Below are positions 13,101 to 24,100 of a DNA stretch of 64,000 nucleotides, piece by piece (within the stretch, counting starts at the first letter, position 1; each line of letters opens with the position of its first letter). Position numbers and translations under genes: made by a program. Origin of the DNA: Doris montereyensis (Eukaryota; Mollusca; Gastropoda; Nudibranchia; Dorididae); assembly GCA_037039925.1 (NCBI GenBank), contig JAXRKP010000942.1:60001-124000 (forward strand), in the 5' to 3' direction. The notes beneath the pieces were generated by a model. That model was not told the DNA's origin, ran no database searches, and was given only the letters and a program-made list of their open reading frames with translations.

Positions 13101-14256
13101 TAAATTAGGTGTCACCATCTCTAGTAACTTGTTCTTGCCAAGAAGGAGAAATACTTGGAAAGAAAAGAAAAAAATGAGGTGCTTAACAAGTCGAAAGAAA
13201 TCACACATTGGGTGTGAGAGCTGGTTTGTCAGAAAGCCTGAAAATCTTTGATACACAACTTCCAGTCAGCCATGTTATTTCCATTAAATTTGGCCATTTT
13301 GGAAACGCTTGAGGGTGACCTCTTCCATTTTGGATGACGTCATTTCCAACACCCTAAGAGCATCCATGAAAGAGGGCAATTCCTACTGATAAAATATTAA
13401 AGTTTAACTAGTGTAATCAGTAGGGGCTATTTTTGGGTGGCTTAGTTTTTTTCTGGAGTTGGAAATAAATATTTTGTCAATTTAAAGTTTTTGGGAGGGC
13501 TGATGATATACATTATTAGGTTCCTCTTTTCTTTGTGCACTCTGCTAGATTCTGTTTGAACAATGTGAGATGTAATGAATTAAAATATAAAACAATCAAA
13601 CAGATAAAAATGTTTAAATGCATTGCATTATTTTTAAAAATAAACCCTTCTTTTCACTTCCGCTCCATCTTTCCCTCCTTCATAAGTAAGACACGTAAAG
13701 GCGTAAATAAGTGTAACAACTCAACGTGTAGATCTATACATGAGATCAATTTTGTTTGACTGTCTGTTTTGCTCAGACTCCATTTGCTCTCTCTAAAGAA
13801 TTTTTTTCTTAAAAATGAAATTGATCTTTTCATTTTTTTCAATTTAGATCTAGATGTAAATCTAGATCTACATCAAAATGAAAAGTATCTAACAAATCCA
13901 TCGTATAAAATGAATTTGTGGTATCACGTCCGTCTTAACATACCTGCATCATTGAGCAGTTTAAATATAGCTGCAGCAGTAGTTGTTGATATTTTGGCCT
14001 TGCCGACCATATCGTGAGCTCTGGCTCCATCCCCTGCAGTGATTCTGTCTTTGGACTCGATTAAAACATATCCTGGATGATTTGTTAGATCATGAACAAT
14101 CTTGGTCTTTCCCTCTATAACTTTTACTCCCAAGGTCAAATCAAATTCTGTTGATGAAAATGGAGTGAGTCTTCATTATAAGAAAATTTTGTGACAAACA
14201 ATGACAATCAAATTTCATTAAAGAATCTATATATATATATACTAAATATTTTATGG

Positions 14257-14298
<42 letters not shown>

Positions 14299-15759
14299 CA
14301 CAACAGAATCTTATATATATATATGTATGTATATAATATTTTCTTTCAACCAAATGACTCTTCCTCTCTGTCAGTCTGTCTTTAAAAGCAGTCATTTTGT
14401 CATGAAGAAATTCAAAGGGAATTGATCGTTTTTCAAATAAATGAAACGGGATTATAATATGGATTTATAGACATATCTAGATCTTTATGATACAGATGAT
14501 GCTAAAACTTAAAAATTGAATTTTCCCTAAAAATATATTTGCAGGTATTTTTATTATAACTTAGCCTACAGGCCAAACTGAAAAAGAGGGTGTCTCGTTC
14601 TCACGTTTGACACAAAACAACACACAAAAAACAAAACGTAATCAAAAGTCATAATTTTATGTTTGTTATGTGGAATACATGGCAAGAATCTCCTAAAAAC
14701 GGAGAACTACTATGATGGAAACCTGCCATATACCAGTTTCAGATAGTAATCTTATCAAAAGATAGTAATCTTTTTATATGGCCTAATTTAATGGAAAGAC
14801 TCCTGGAAGTAAGATAGTCCGGATGAATGACAAATGAATGAGCGAGTGGCACAGATCACACAAGATCACCACTACCAGACAAAAATTAAACCCCTCAACT
14901 AAACATCTATCCATGTTTCTGCTTTTTATTCCCTACATAAGGTTCTCTCCCAAGAAGGAGAAAGTGCCACGGCAAATGAGGTGAAAAACAGCCAAAACCA
15001 CCCAGAAGCTCATCCCAACAATTCAATGAATGAAATAAAATGTGGTCTATGAAAATCACATCCAAACAGATGGGAGTCCTTAAATTCATTGTTCATTTTA
15101 ATTATAGAAAGATCTAGATTCCTGTAGAATTTAGGACTTTATGTTTCATACAGTGAGTGACAGGAGTATCCAAGAATTAAGTCTACATCTAACTTTTTTA
15201 AAGTTAAAGAGATCAATTTTTTTGATGCTCAGACTCCATTTGCTCTCTAAAGAATTGAAAGAATCCATCTAGATAGAAGAGATTAACGTCTTAACATACC
15301 TGATCAGTTTAAATATCTAGATCATTAGTTCTAGATCCCCTGCAGTGATTCTGTCTTTGGAGATAAAACAAATGGTTTATGAAAAGTCTTTTCCCTCTAT
15401 AAAACTCATTCTGTTGATGAAAAAGTGATGACAAAAAGTATAGATCTAATAATAATTAGCAAGAGATCCAGATCTGAACTGCTGAATCTCAAATTCTGGG
15501 AAATGGAAGGGTCTTAGGTATATAGGTCTAGATCTTTATGATACAGATGATGCTAAACCTAAAAAATTACTGTTACCATAAAATATATCTCCACACCACA
15601 CTCACAAGCGCAAAATGAGAACAGTTAGAATTAGAATCCATCTAGATAGAAGATTAAAAGTTGATCAAAAGAAAATCTAGATCTAGAACTTTCTTAAAAG
15701 TTGATAAGAAAAGAAATCTAGATCTAGTGGAGTCACTTACTTGTGTCGGCAGAAGTCAT
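7195..15759 (-). CDS. PAICS: PAICS: bifunctional AIR carboxylase / SAICAR synthetase
   Basis: Bifunctional cytosolic enzyme of de novo purine synthesis: AIR to CAIR, then CAIR plus aspartate to SAICAR. Ten exons, in order: 15741-15759 (start, MTSADT), 13944-14147, about 12222-12276, 12121-12175, 11983-12049, 10929-11136, 10413-10582, 9760-9937, 8874-9032 and 7195-7358. The summed length (about 1,280 bases) matches the roughly 425-residue animal protein. SAICAR synthetase motifs: [65 protein letters not shown] carboxylase motifs: [47 protein letters not shown]. Exon 1 is chosen because its ATG runs into GTAAGT and joins exon 2 in frame. Exons 3, 4, 5, 7 and 10 each need one or two base corrections, and exon 3 lacks a visible GT donor. 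The stop in the conserved frame is 7195-7197 (ending DRDMRDDK). Divergent neighbour: PPAT. The identity is certain; intactness is not. Confidence 0.95.
7507..8482. mobile_element. Non-autonomous pogo/Tigger-like TIR element with internal palindrome
   Basis: The ends are inverted repeats: CAGTGGAACCTCTCTAATCG at 7507 and, read from the other end at 8482, CAGTGGAACCTCTCAAATCG. TA dinucleotides flank both sides (7505-7506 and 8483-8484), and the element is about 976 bp. CAGTGGAACCTC-type ends with a TA target are typical of pogo/Tigger elements. No transposase is visible. It sits in the last PAICS intron and contains the long palindrome at 7762-8209. Confidence 0.85.
7762..8209. repeat. Long inverted repeat (about 210-bp arms, about 26-bp loop)
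   Basis: Left arm 7762-7971 and right arm 7998-8209 are nearly perfect reverse complements. For example, AGTGCCAGTTCG begins the left arm and CGAACTGGCACT ends the right. Only scattered mismatches and one-base indels separate them. Transcribed RNA would fold into a long hairpin. Open frames here are mirror images of each other and are not genes. Confidence 0.92.
8703..8816. repeat. Short interspersed repeat, family C
   Basis: Second copy of the repeat seen at 6257-6365 and 42405-42500: GTGACCTTAAGGTGACTTAA, AAACAGTAGGACC, then CATCAACCACCAACCC. It lies in the last PAICS intron. Confidence 0.45.
9155..9192 (+). mobile_element. 5'-truncated LINE tail
   Basis: TAGAATGGGAACTGATAAAG followed by (AAAG)n matches, in reverse orientation, the 3' ends of the minus-strand LINE copies at 47735 and 60617. 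It is therefore a very short dead-on-arrival insertion of that family, in a PAICS intron. Confidence 0.65.
12300..12395 (-). repeat. SINE A 3' fragment
   Basis: TTTGATTTCATATCCACAAC followed by TAAAAGTGATCTCTGGGTTT is the same 3' end as at 5816 and 17277. There is no tRNA-like head, so the copy is 5' truncated. It lies in a PAICS intron. Confidence 0.5.
14226..14340. repeat. (AT)n microsatellite
   Basis: Interrupted runs of TA/AT dinucleotides next to PAICS exon 2, with the longest run at 14260-14296. Length is likely variable. Confidence 0.85.
14765..15595. repeat. Abridged colinear copy of the PAICS exon 2 region (12576-14545)
   Basis: Near-identical blocks occur in the same order as in 12576-14545, with the spacers removed. 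Examples: TATGGCCTAATTTAATGGAA (14777 and 12581), CAACTAAACATCTATCCATG (14897 and 12919), CTCAGACTCCATTTGCTCTC (15229 and 13773), CCCCTGCAGTGATTCTGTCT (15338 and 14029), and GATACAGATGATGCTAAA (15539 and 14489). About 1.97 kb is reduced to 0.83 kb. The PAICS exon 2 ghost at about 15290-15425 cannot code. It is either a decayed tandem duplication or an assembly artefact. Confidence 0.85.
15640..15730. repeat. Short duplication with AATCTAGATCTAG motif
   Basis: Two adjacent copies of a roughly 50-bp phrase, AAAAGTTGAT..AAGAAA followed by AATCTAGATCTAG, lie just downstream of PAICS exon 1 on the minus strand. The palindromic TCTAGATCT word recurs elsewhere in this region. Confidence 0.6.
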
Positions 15760-15960
15760 GATGAACGAAATAATCAAGATATTCTTGGAAATATGTGTCT
15801 CACTGACTGGTTTATAATACTAGATCTTAGTAGTGTCGATCCACCGGTGAGTGGTGAGGGCGCACACGAGACCCACGGCGACGGTCCACGAGTGAAAAGT
15901 GATTTTTTAGGGGACCTCTCAATAGTGATTTACAATCGAGGCATTTACAATTGAAGTGTC
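15760..15960. promoter_or_regulatory. Candidate PAICS promoter with CpG-containing patch
   Basis: Directly upstream of the PAICS start codon, 15836-15895 is much richer in G+C and CpG than its surroundings (for example GAGGGCGCACACGAG and CCCACGGCGACGG). In vertebrates PAICS and PPAT share a bidirectional promoter, so this is the most plausible place for PAICS initiation and perhaps for a PPAT leader exon. No TATA box or defined factor site is claimed. Confidence 0.3.
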
Positions 15961-16549
15961 GAATACGATTACAAATTACTGAAATTACAACTACAACTGT
16001 AACTTATCCCTGGTAGAGCCAGTGTGCGCAGGACTGATATATTTTTTTGGAACAAGTGAAAGTTGAGAGGGATAAAGTTATATTACGTCTACAAATGGCA
16101 TGTGATGAAGGGCAGGATACGTTTTCAAACATAATAACGTAGACAGCTTTAAGAAACAGCATTTGTCTGATATATGTCTCCTCCTTCAACACTAAGACAA
16201 CAAACTTAAAATACAACGTGTTTGCTGTGCTGTCATGTTCTCCACTTTCCATAATTATTATCATGATTTGATCTGGTATTGGGGCATAAAGGAAAAGAAA
16301 TGCTGTCTCTCCCACCTCTCGGTTGTGAGCCAGGGTTTGAGCCCGGGCGAAGGTCTTCCCTGTCTATTCTATGATATTGTCTCCCCATCTCTGTCTGTCC
16401 TTCTATTTATCCTTGCTCCTCCATGGTGCCTTGTAAAATAATCTTGGAAAGGCCATTTGTTCTTGTTTTATGGCCATACACCAAGTAACTTCCTTTTTTT
16501 TTTCCACAATCGCCAGCAGATTAATAATATAGTGCTGTCTCGACTAGGT

Positions 16550-17225
16550 GTATTCTTCTTCTATATCTAAGCTCGCTGTATTGCAGCACTCTTCTCTTCA
16601 CTTATTAGATTTACTGACGTGATCTCTATATCTCTTCTATATCATCGCAATTCAGCCGCTTGTATTTTCCTTTGTAGATTTGCTGTTAGAGTCCATGATT
16701 CGTATGCATATAAGAAAGAGGATGGATAGAACAAGAGAATGTAACAGTCTCAATTTTATTCTGATGTTAATGTTGTCGTTGTCTCAAACTGACTTGAGTT
16801 TACTCGGCGATGCTGTCCTTTACTCAATTCCCATATGATTTTCAGCTTTGGATTCCACTTGACAGAGGCAAGATAATTGAATTTTGTTCACGCTTTCATC
16901 GAAAGTTTCAAGTCCGTCATATATATGTATACCATAATGCTTTTCTCGATGTCTATCGTCATTCCTCATCATGTTTGGGGTGTTTTTTCGATGTTGATCT
17001 CCATGCCGTATGTTGTCGACGTCTCGTACAATTCCTTCACAAGGCTGGTCAATTCTTTCCCACTACCTACTAGGTTGTCAATGTCATCTGCGAACCTGAT
17101 CGTTTGTCCTCCAATGCTGATTGCCCCATCGTGATCTTCAAGTGCGTCAGTCATTATTTGCTCAGGGTTGATGTTGAACAAGGTTGGCGATAAAAGACAA
17201 CCTTGACGGACATCGATGGATGTGT
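16550..17225 (-). mobile_element. LINE reverse-transcriptase fragment
   Basis: On the minus strand, VRQGCLLSPTLFNINPEQIM is followed by IGGQTIRFADDIDNLVGSG (FADD catalytic box) and YGMEINIEKT, around 17215 to 16970. Further down, ESWTLTANLQRKIQAAELR (near 16700) matches the segment after the polymerase domain in endonuclease-type LINEs. Frames are broken between the pieces. It is a different family from the copies at 47735-49890 and 60617-63705. Confidence 0.85.
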
Positions 17226-17274
17226 GAAATCAATGTATTACTCCCACGACCCCTTGTGCTTTGAAAATAAACAG

Positions 17275-17555
17275 TGATTTGATTTACCAACATCCACAAC
17301 TAAGGTTATCTCGGGGGGGGGGGGTGGTAGGATTTTTATTTTGGCCGGACTGCCTTGTAAACAGCCCAGGGATCTTCAACGTGCCCAGAATATTGCGATC
17401 TACACACGAGACCTCCTTGGACCAGGTGGGGGGGAGGGGGGGGGGGTGTGATTTAACTATAAATAAAATCAATATTTTTTTGCAGCCATCGGCGGGGCTT
17501 GAATCCGTGACGTTTGGGTTCAGAGGCCGACACCTTGCCTCTGGACTAACGAGTC
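17275..17555 (-). repeat. tRNA-derived SINE, family A
   Basis: The minus-strand head has TCCAGAGGCAAGGTGTCGG and GGATTCAAGCCCCG (about 17545 to 17490), and the body contains CTGTTTACAAGGCAGTCCGG. The 3' end CTTAGTTGTGGATGTTGG is near 17283. G-runs at 17312-17325 and 17425-17450 interrupt the body. Confidence 0.78.
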
Positions 17556-18038
17556 CCCTTCTCCTTGTGCAAGGACAACGCGTCTAGCTTTGATAATATT
17601 TGCTGTATCGTCTGTATCAGTTTCTGGCCTATGTTGTAGTGTTTCGTAGTGGTCTAGGGTGCTTACTTTATGCCACACTTTCGGAAACTTTCATAGTTTT
17701 CTTTGTAGGGTTTATTAACTTTGATTTTGTTGCCGTTGCCGTTGCCGTTGCGAATGTTATTATAATTCTTATTGGGTGTTGTTGTTGGAATTTTTGTGTC
17801 TGTTTATTTTGTATTTGTTTTTTTAATTTAATATACCCAGATGTAGAGGGGCATGCCTCGCAAATTATATTTATCGAATAGGAAGATTCTCTCACTTAGT
17901 TTTTCAGTTTCAGATGTCTTCTGCATTGGCATCAGGATGGCACAATGGCTCTTAATTTTTAATAAACATTTTTTTAAATTATAGCCGTCTCTAAATAGCA
18001 AATAATGTTTTTGTTTTGTGTTAAATGTGCGCCCACAT

Positions 18039-18226
<188 letters not shown>

Positions 18227-19327
18227 GTTCTCATCCATATCGGTACACACTCATACTTTGCGTGATAAGAGTCTTCCTGTTAGCCGAGAACCAGCAGCTG
18301 TTGTAAGTGTCATTTGCATACTATTTTGTAACTTATTTTTAAAACTTTACAGCATCGCCTTTTGCAAGCTACAGTATAACGATGAAGTTGTTGAGGGCTC
18401 TGTAAATGTAATAAGGATGATGTGTTTATGGCTTCTTATAATTTGCTGTGATGTCTTTTTGCAAGTTCTCTGTCTCTCTCTTCTTGTGTGTCTGTCTGTC
18501 TCATTGACTCTGTGTATATGTTTATGTGTGTGTGTGTGCGCTCCCACACTAGAAACTCAAACCAAGTCAAGAAAAATAAATGCAAAGGGAAAATGGGAGG
18601 AGGAGACAAAAAAGAAAAGTGTAATAGAGAAAAGCAGCGCGGGCATTGCATCCCGTGTACATGTACTTGACATTGTTGGAAAGATTTAATCTGGGTTTGA
18701 CTTCTTAGAGTACTGGTATCGAGTACTAAATTCCCGCCATTGAAGCTCCACGTGATTATTTTTTTTTAATACATGTATAATATACATTGTAGTCTAAAAA
18801 TAATGAACCTTTGACCCGTGGATGAACCTGATAAGGCCATATTTAAATTTCTTCCTATCTCGCTCTATCAGCTAACGAAACGAACTTAGATTACTTGTAT
18901 GAAAACTATTGAAAACAATTATCGTGTTTGGATCTTTTTGTTTGTTGTTATAGTTATTCCTGTGGGTTTTTTTTAAAAACTCCAACATCTACGCACGTGC
19001 CAACGCGCATCATACCATACTGATGTTATCGCTATTTAAACCAGTGCTGGAAGAAAATTTAAGACGACAAATGTTCCTTGGACAAGCATGTTTCAGATTT
19101 ATCTTTTAAAGAAGAAAGCAATTATACTGTTGTATCACATGGCACACATGAAAAATGTGGCTCTTTTATCTTATCTTTTCATCACGATTAGCGGATCTTG
19201 ATCTAATAATGTGATAAATGATGTTGTTGCGAAGATGATTATATGAAATAGTCGACTATTATTAATATCAAAATTCATGCACGCACAAGCTTCTCTTGAT
19301 GTCCATGCCTGCAGTGTAAGGTGGGTG

Positions 19328-19330
<3 letters not shown>

Positions 19331-19382
<52 letters not shown>

Positions 19383-19541
19383 CCTCTCTCTCTCTCCCTC
19401 TCTCTCCTCTCTCTCCTCTCTTCTCTCTCTCTCTCTTTCTTTCTATCTCTCCCTCCCTCCATCCCGCTTTCTCTCTCGCTCTCTCTCTCTCCCTCCTCCC
19501 TCCGTCCCTCCATCCCTCTCTCTTTTCTCTTTCTTCTCTCT

Positions 19542-19588
<47 letters not shown>
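19331..19588. repeat. (CT)n / CT-rich imperfect microsatellite
   Basis: About 258 bp of polypyrimidine with CCTC, TTTC and CCAT interruptions and pure CT runs at each end. It is the second polypyrimidine tract in the PAICS-PPAT gap. Open frames across it are artefacts. Confidence 0.95.
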
Positions 19589-19589
<1 letters not shown>

Positions 19590-19599
19590 AAACTGTAAT

Positions 19600-21199
19600 T
19601 AGAGAAAGATATTGTCAGTGTTACTACTGTATGATCACAAGGAAGTTGGGAAGGACTTTTGGATGAATTGGCCTGCTGGAGGATAAAAGATGAGCCTGCG
19701 CTTATGTGGGGATACTGCCTACAGTATAAATTAATCTATTTTTTTTCACGTATATTATGATTTCCAGCGACGTTAGGTAATGCTTTAGATGAAATGGCCT
19801 GGTGCAGGATATACGATAAAAATTTCGTGAGCCTGCTCTACAAATCAGTGTTCCTTCTGTAACCTTGATATATATCATCATGATATATATATCTAGTATG
19901 TAATATAGGTTTAATAAATACGAAGTGTAAAATCATTGTTATACTTGTATGCTCAAAGTAATCGTTGTGTTCTTTAGGAATCGACTATTGAGTAGTTTGC
20001 AAAGTCGGCGCAGTCGATAAGGGCACTTTATTGTTCTTGACCTTTGCACCGTTAAAACGCGCCTTGGTTGATCAGTAGTGTAGCCCAAACACCAAAACAC
20101 GCGTTCTATCTAATCAGGATAGAAGTTCTTTTTCTTAAACTTTGAAGACTTTTAAAAAGCTAGATCTAGATTAAGTAGCCACAACTTTTGTCAAGATACT
20201 GATTTTCAATTTACTTTAATATCCTAATTTAAAAGTACACATTATACCTCGACTGAATCATGGAACTGGTGACAGTGACACATATTTAAAAACAGAAAGT
20301 AGGAAAGTGAAAGGAAAGTCTGACTAGTCTAAAGTAAGTAGATCTAGATCTAGATTCTAGATGTAGGTAATGTTTAATTCTTCTATAAAAAGTGTTAACT
20401 ATTAGATATAGATTTAAGTATTTTAGTGAGTATTAATGTAGATCTAACTATTCTATCTTAGCTTTCAATTGATGTATAAATGAGGGCATTTGCTTGATAA
20501 ATCTTTCTTATGAATATTTTGAAATTTCAACTCACAGATTAGGATTTATGCCGACATTGTGGTTAGGTTGAATCGCATACCAAGTGTTTGTCTCACCAAC
20601 CATTTGAAGTGACCCGGTCCTGATGACAAAAAAAATGAAGAAAAAGAACTCTTAAAAGATCCACAAAAAATTAAGAAGAACAAAGTTCGAACCTGCGCTG
20701 GGATATCCCTCCAGATTTTAAGTCCAACGCCTGAACTAACTAGTCGACCATCACAGCTTGAGAATATATATGCAATTCTATTATAATTATATTGTCTTGC
20801 TGGTACGAGGCATCGGGCTCTGGAAAAAGTACTTGTGTAATGTAATCATCGCGGTCTTAACCCACTTTGTTTTTAAATCATGGTTTAACTTTTGTTTGTG
20901 TCTGTTTTACATCTAGAGATATATTGTATTTTGTGCTCCAATGTCTCTAAAAGTCATCACCTGTAAATTAAATACAAACTTCATATATAGAGATTTGATG
21001 AGATTCATGACTGAAGCATATAGATAGAGGGCTTAGATTGACATATCATGATGGTAAACTTTAGAACAAGTAACTTTTCTTTTATATCAAAAGCAATGTC
21101 AATCATACTTATCATAGAGATAAAATTATCCGATTTCCTTGATGTACAATGATGTGCATCAGAATGCACCTGATATAATAATATCTTGTCTTTGAACAG
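19600..21199. other. PPAT 5' flank, no coding sequence recognised
   Basis: AT-rich sequence with the recurring AGATCTAGATCTAG word (20161 and 20340). A weak tRNA-like segment lies at 20680-20755 (GTTCGAACCTGCGCTGG in minus-SINE orientation). Because PPAT exon 21200 is preceded by an acceptor (TTTGAACAG), a noncoding leader exon should lie somewhere here. AAAGTAAGT at 20332-20340 is one possible donor, unproven. Confidence 0.4.
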
Positions 21200-24100
21200 A
21201 GCAAAGTGATGGCGTCTGACATAGATATGACTATTTCACATGCTGAAACTGGTATGGGAAGAATGTGGAGTCTTTGGAATAGTGGCAACAGGAAATTGGC
21301 CAACAGGCATTGGTATATCTCACCTTATTCATCTTGGGCTTGTTGGACTACAACACAGGTGATTGTAAAGCATTTGAATTGTTTTTGTCTTCTCGTGCAA
21401 AAGTAGCTCTTTTCATGACAGCAGTTTTTGTTCAAAGTCCCCCATAGCTATCTGTTGAAAATCATAATCTTCATACACCGTATCTCCTCGATAACGACTG
21501 AATGGGCAGTCCAGGGCAGCTTTGGGATTTACAATTATATATATAGTATTGATCACCTGCTTGAATTATGGTGTGTTGAAATCTAAAAACAAAATGAAAT
21601 AGATAGACAATTTTTTGTTTGTTTAAATAAATATACTACTACTACCACTAGTGACATATTTTCAACAGTTACTTATTTTAGCAATTCATTCATAATTTAA
21701 ATGCAAGTATACATGTAGTATAGACTATATCTTCTATCTATCCTACTGATTAGAGACTAAATACCTGAACTAAAAGTGGTGAGCCTGCATTACAAATCTT
21801 GTAGCAAAGGAATTTTGATAGATTAAAAATGTTTTTCAGTATCATTTCCTTTGGCGGTTTCCCACCTAAAATTTTTTCCAGATGTAGACGTAAGATGGAG
21901 ATCAAGCTAAGGACGTTACTGTTACTAGACCTAGGTTAAAGATTCTATAGGATATGTAATGTTCCCTACGGGAGTCAGTCTTGCTCCCTATACCTAGACC
22001 CCCCAACCTCTCTCTGTCCTCACTGTCTACAGATAGATCTATATCTGAGGGGACCAACAGTAAGAATGACGGTAGATTTAGATATAACATCTAATCCCAA
22101 CACTTTGTGCTAACAGCACAATCTACTCCGCAAATTGAATGAACTATTACCACAGATCAGACCCCACCTGTATTATATTATTCGCACTGTGCTCTTGTGT
22201 CTATCCAATGCAATAAATGGGCAACCATGCTTGTTCATTATGTGACACCAAATTTAAACTTCATTTTCATAATAGATTATTATGTGTTTTGAATTTATTT
22301 CGTTATGTTTTGCCATGATAGTTTTGGAGTAAATGCCAAAGGAGGTTTTGCTTTCCTTTAATACATTTTTGAATCGATTCATATCAAGTGTTTTCTTTTT
22401 ATTTTTCAGAGGTCAAGAGAGTGCTGGCATTGTTACTACCGCTGGACATTCTGACAGTCTATTTTTAACAAAGAAAGCAATGGGTTTGGTGAACTCAAGT
22501 TTTACAGAGGATGATTTACAGCAGCTGTCAGGAAATTTAGGCATTGGTTAGGATATAACTATTGAGTTTTTATTTTCTTCTTCATATTCTCTTTTTTGTA
22601 GTGTTTTTTGTTTGTTTGCTTAGTTTCAATTTTTCTGATGTCTCTCCATTATATTTCTTCATAAATAACATTTTGTTTGTGTCCTTTTCATGTGGACTCA
22701 ATGGAATTTAATTAGGTTCTTTACTTTCTGTATTTTGGCTGTCTAACATTGTATCAATTCTATTATGATTTGCATCTGAAGTTCATCATCATATTGTAAT
22801 TATTATCTATGAGGTTACCTCAAATTATGAAAGAGTAATTAAAACGTAATTCAGAAGTTTCAATATCATTTTCAAAATCTTTATTTTCAGGCCATGTCCG
22901 TTACTCAACCCAAGGACCCTCATCAATTTCCAACATACAGCCATTTGTAGTGGAAACCCTCCATGGAGTTATTGCTGTAGCACATAATGGGAGCTGGTGA
23001 ACCATGGCGTTCTGAAGGATAAAGTAATGTGGTTCTTTCACTTTTTATTTTGTTACCATAATTTTAAATGCTATTGACTGGTTGAAATATTTTAGAGTGT
23101 AGTAAGAGTTTGAAAAGGAAAGTCAATCATCTTCATGTTGCAATCTCAGTTTGATTTGTTCTTTACTATTTTGTTATGTTAAATAAATGAGATGAGAAAT
23201 TTTCAAAAGAAAATTGAATAACGCCCATAGTCTTCATTTACTGAAATTCTGACAAATCAGCACGTTTTGTCAATATTACTAAAAAGAAACTTCCTTTGCT
23301 TTTTACAGTTGCTGAGGCATGGTGTTGGTTTGTCTACTAGATCGGACAGTGAACTTTTAACACAACTTCTTACTCACATGCCTGACTGTGGGGAACCACA
23401 TGGAGCCAATTGGGTCGGACGGTATGTGTGATTCTAAAGAATTGTTTGTTACCGAAATTCTTTGCAAAATATGTAAAAGAACAATTGAAACAATCTTTCC
23501 GTAAGTTGAATACATCAACTTAAAAAAAAATATTTCTGTTTCCTCTTAAAACGGTTTGTAGGTACTGCCAGCTTAATGGTTCGTCATGGCATACATAATT
23601 GTTTTACCTGTAGATCTGCTGATCTTTTGAATACCAAAAGATTCTGTAAAACTATGTCTCTATGCAAGCCTTGAAATCTTGGTTTTAAATATTTTAATTT
23701 CCTTTTAAGTTATGTTAAATCTTTTAGGTCTAAATGTTCACGTTTAATTTGATAAGCATAATTTTGTATACAGATTTAAACAGGAATAAAGTTTATATAA
23801 CGGAGTCATCTGTAAAACAAACTGCCTTTATCAGATCCACATCCTTTGAAGTTAAACTTTTCTTTAAAAGATAGGGGGTGTTTATTTTTTGTTTCTGATT
23901 CTTATCAATTGCAGTTAGCATGACATGTTATTCTTTTCTTTTGTCTGTATTTGCTTTTCAGTTTAACATTTTTTTCTCTTATTTTACCAAAAGAATTGAA
24001 AAGATGATGATTGAGACTCAGGCTTCCTTTTCTCTGGTCATACTTCTCAAAGACCATATCTGGGCTGTCCGTGATGCTTATGGCAACCGGCCCCTTTGTG

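Noticed and set aside
7195..15759. PAICS as a definite pseudogene
   Set aside because: Disruptions are small indels in otherwise conserved exons, exons 6, 8 and 9 are intact, and similar indels hit the neighbouring genes; sequence error is the simpler explanation, although not proven.
19268..19666. Arg/Glu-rich and Ser/Leu-rich frames
   Set aside because: Same cause: a CT-rich microsatellite.
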